From Candidatus Latescibacterota bacterium (lineage in GTDB: Bacteria > Latescibacterota > 4484-107): a stretch of DNA of 6,148 bases. Of this stretch, positions 5,367 through 6,148 are shown one piece after another; positions within the stretch are counted from its first letter, which is position 1; every line of letters starts with the position of its first letter. The DNA lies in assembly GCA_030613045.1 (NCBI GenBank), contig JAUWMS010000172.1, positions 1 to 6,148 on the forward strand, read 5' to 3'. A program made the translations under genes and the position numbers. Under the pieces are notes generated by a model. That model did no database searches. It had not been told where the DNA came from and saw nothing but the letters and a program-made list of their open reading frames with translations.

Positions 5367-6148
5367 TCAGGAAGACGAGCCGCCCTGAGCCAATCGTTCC
5401 CGGCGCTTCCGCTCCGCCGCTTCCATCTCCGCTTCGCCGAAGTAGAGGACCACCTTGCCACACTCCCCGGCGTTCATCAACGCCATCCCTTTCTCAAAAC
5501 TTTCCTCTTCAAACAAAAAATGGTGGGTGATCAGGGGGTCCACCTGCACCGTCCCCGAATCTAAGAGGGCTCGGGTCTGATACCAGGTCTGATACATGCG
5601 CCGGCCGGAGATGCCCTGCACGGTGGCGCCTTTGAAGATAATGGCATCGGCCAGATCGAACTCCACGGGCCGGGCCGGTATCCCCAACAGCGCCGCGTAC
5701 CCGCCGTTTTTCAAAAGCGCAAAGCCTTGCTTGAGGGCTTGGGGATGACCGGACATCTCCAACAAAACGTCCACGCCTTGGCCCTGCGTGGCCTCCATGA
5801 TTTCCCACACTACGTCCGTTTCCCGAGGGTTGAAGACGTTGGAGGCGCCGGCCTGACGCGCCTTTTCGATGCGGAAGGGTTGGACCTCGGTGGCGAAGAC
5901 AGCCGCTGCCCCCGCCGCACGGGCGATGCTGATGGTTAGCAGGCCGATCACTCCGCAGCCGGTGACCAATACCGTCTTGGCCGTCAACTCCGTGGAGAGG
6001 GCTGTGTGGACGGCATTGCCTAAGGGATCCTGGATGGAGGCCCATTCCACGGGCATCTCCGGCGGATTCAGCCAGGCATTCTCCGCTGGGAAGGACAGAT
6101 ATTCGGCGAAACAGCCGTCGCGATCCACCCCGATAATGGAGACGTTCC
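5367..6148 (-). CDS. tdh: L-threonine 3-dehydrogenase, partial (N-terminus outside window)
   Basis: Zinc-dependent medium-chain dehydrogenase that oxidises L-threonine to 2-amino-3-ketobutyrate with NAD+, the first step of threonine breakdown to glycine. The reading frame is open to the window edge and the family sequence continues upstream (NVSIIG before MDRDGCFAEY), so the ATG at 6128 is internal and not the start. About 115 N-terminal residues, including the catalytic zinc Cys/His and the structural-zinc cysteines, are off the window. Visible family signatures are DRDGCFAEY, DPLGNAVHTALS, the Rossmann glycines in VLVTGCGVIG (about 5943-5972), an acidic residue in ATEVQPFRIEKA where NAD-dependent members bind the ribose, LEMSGHPQAL, IIFKGATVQGISGR, TWYQTRALLDSG and GKVVLYFG. 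The overall match to E. coli Tdh is strong throughout. The protein runs about 22 residues past the usual C-terminus with a charged tail. It is followed after 85 bases by the DUF5678 gene. Confidence 0.95.
   Translation of the reverse strand, partial: NVSIIGVDRDGCFAEYLSFPAENAWLNPPEMPVEWASIQDPLGNAVHTALSTELTAKTVLVTGCGVIGLLTISIARAAGAAAVFATEVQPFRIEKARQAGASNVFNPRETDVVWEIMEATQGQGVDVLLEMSGHPQALKQGFALLKNGGYAALLGIPARPVEFDLADAIIFKGATVQGISGRRMYQTWYQTRALLDSGTVQVDPLITHHFLFEEESFEKGMALMNAGECGKVVLYFGEAEMEAAERKRRERLAQGGSSS

Noticed and set aside
6100..6128. tdh start at the ATG at 6128
   Set aside because: The frame stays open to the window edge with family-like residues upstream, and the zinc-binding N-terminal part would be missing.

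Overview
The window is a bacterial chromosomal segment of fairly high GC content. Every gene I can support lies on the minus strand, so transcription runs from the right edge to the left. The gene content suggests a free-living environmental bacterium: a catabolic threonine dehydrogenase/ligase pair, a soluble triple-GAF histidine kinase, a DUF5678 protein beside a retropepsin-like protease, and short-period repeats in the gaps. This combination is reminiscent of Chloroflexota or a similar lineage. That placement is an impression from composition and gene families; there is no rRNA or other marker to prove it.

Layout in transcription order (right to left): (1) the C-terminal two thirds of L-threonine 3-dehydrogenase (tdh), cut by the right edge; (2) a 75-residue DUF5678-type protein; (3) a 139-residue retropepsin-like aspartic protease whose start overlaps the previous stop by 4 bases; (4) a 163-base gap with a small REP-like hairpin; (5) a 712-residue cytoplasmic histidine kinase with three GAF domains; (6) its probable partner, a 279-residue response regulator with a receiver domain and an unrecognised C-terminal domain; (7) a short gap built around inverted hexamer repeats; (8) a complete 2-amino-3-ketobutyrate CoA ligase (kbl); (9) a gene-free left edge carrying two different short-period repeat arrays.

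Tdh oxidises L-threonine to 2-amino-3-ketobutyrate and Kbl cleaves that with CoA to glycine and acetyl-CoA. These genes are often adjacent, but here about 4 kb of signalling and protease genes lies between them on the same strand. This could be a simple insertion, or a cluster in which a GAF-sensing two-component system accompanies threonine catabolism.

The observations most worth following are the unusual response-regulator output domain, which looks like the first lobe of a kinase-like fold and ends inside a repeat, the coupled DUF5678/retropepsin pair, the altered residue next to the kinase's phosphoacceptor histidine, and the four kinds of intergenic repeat.
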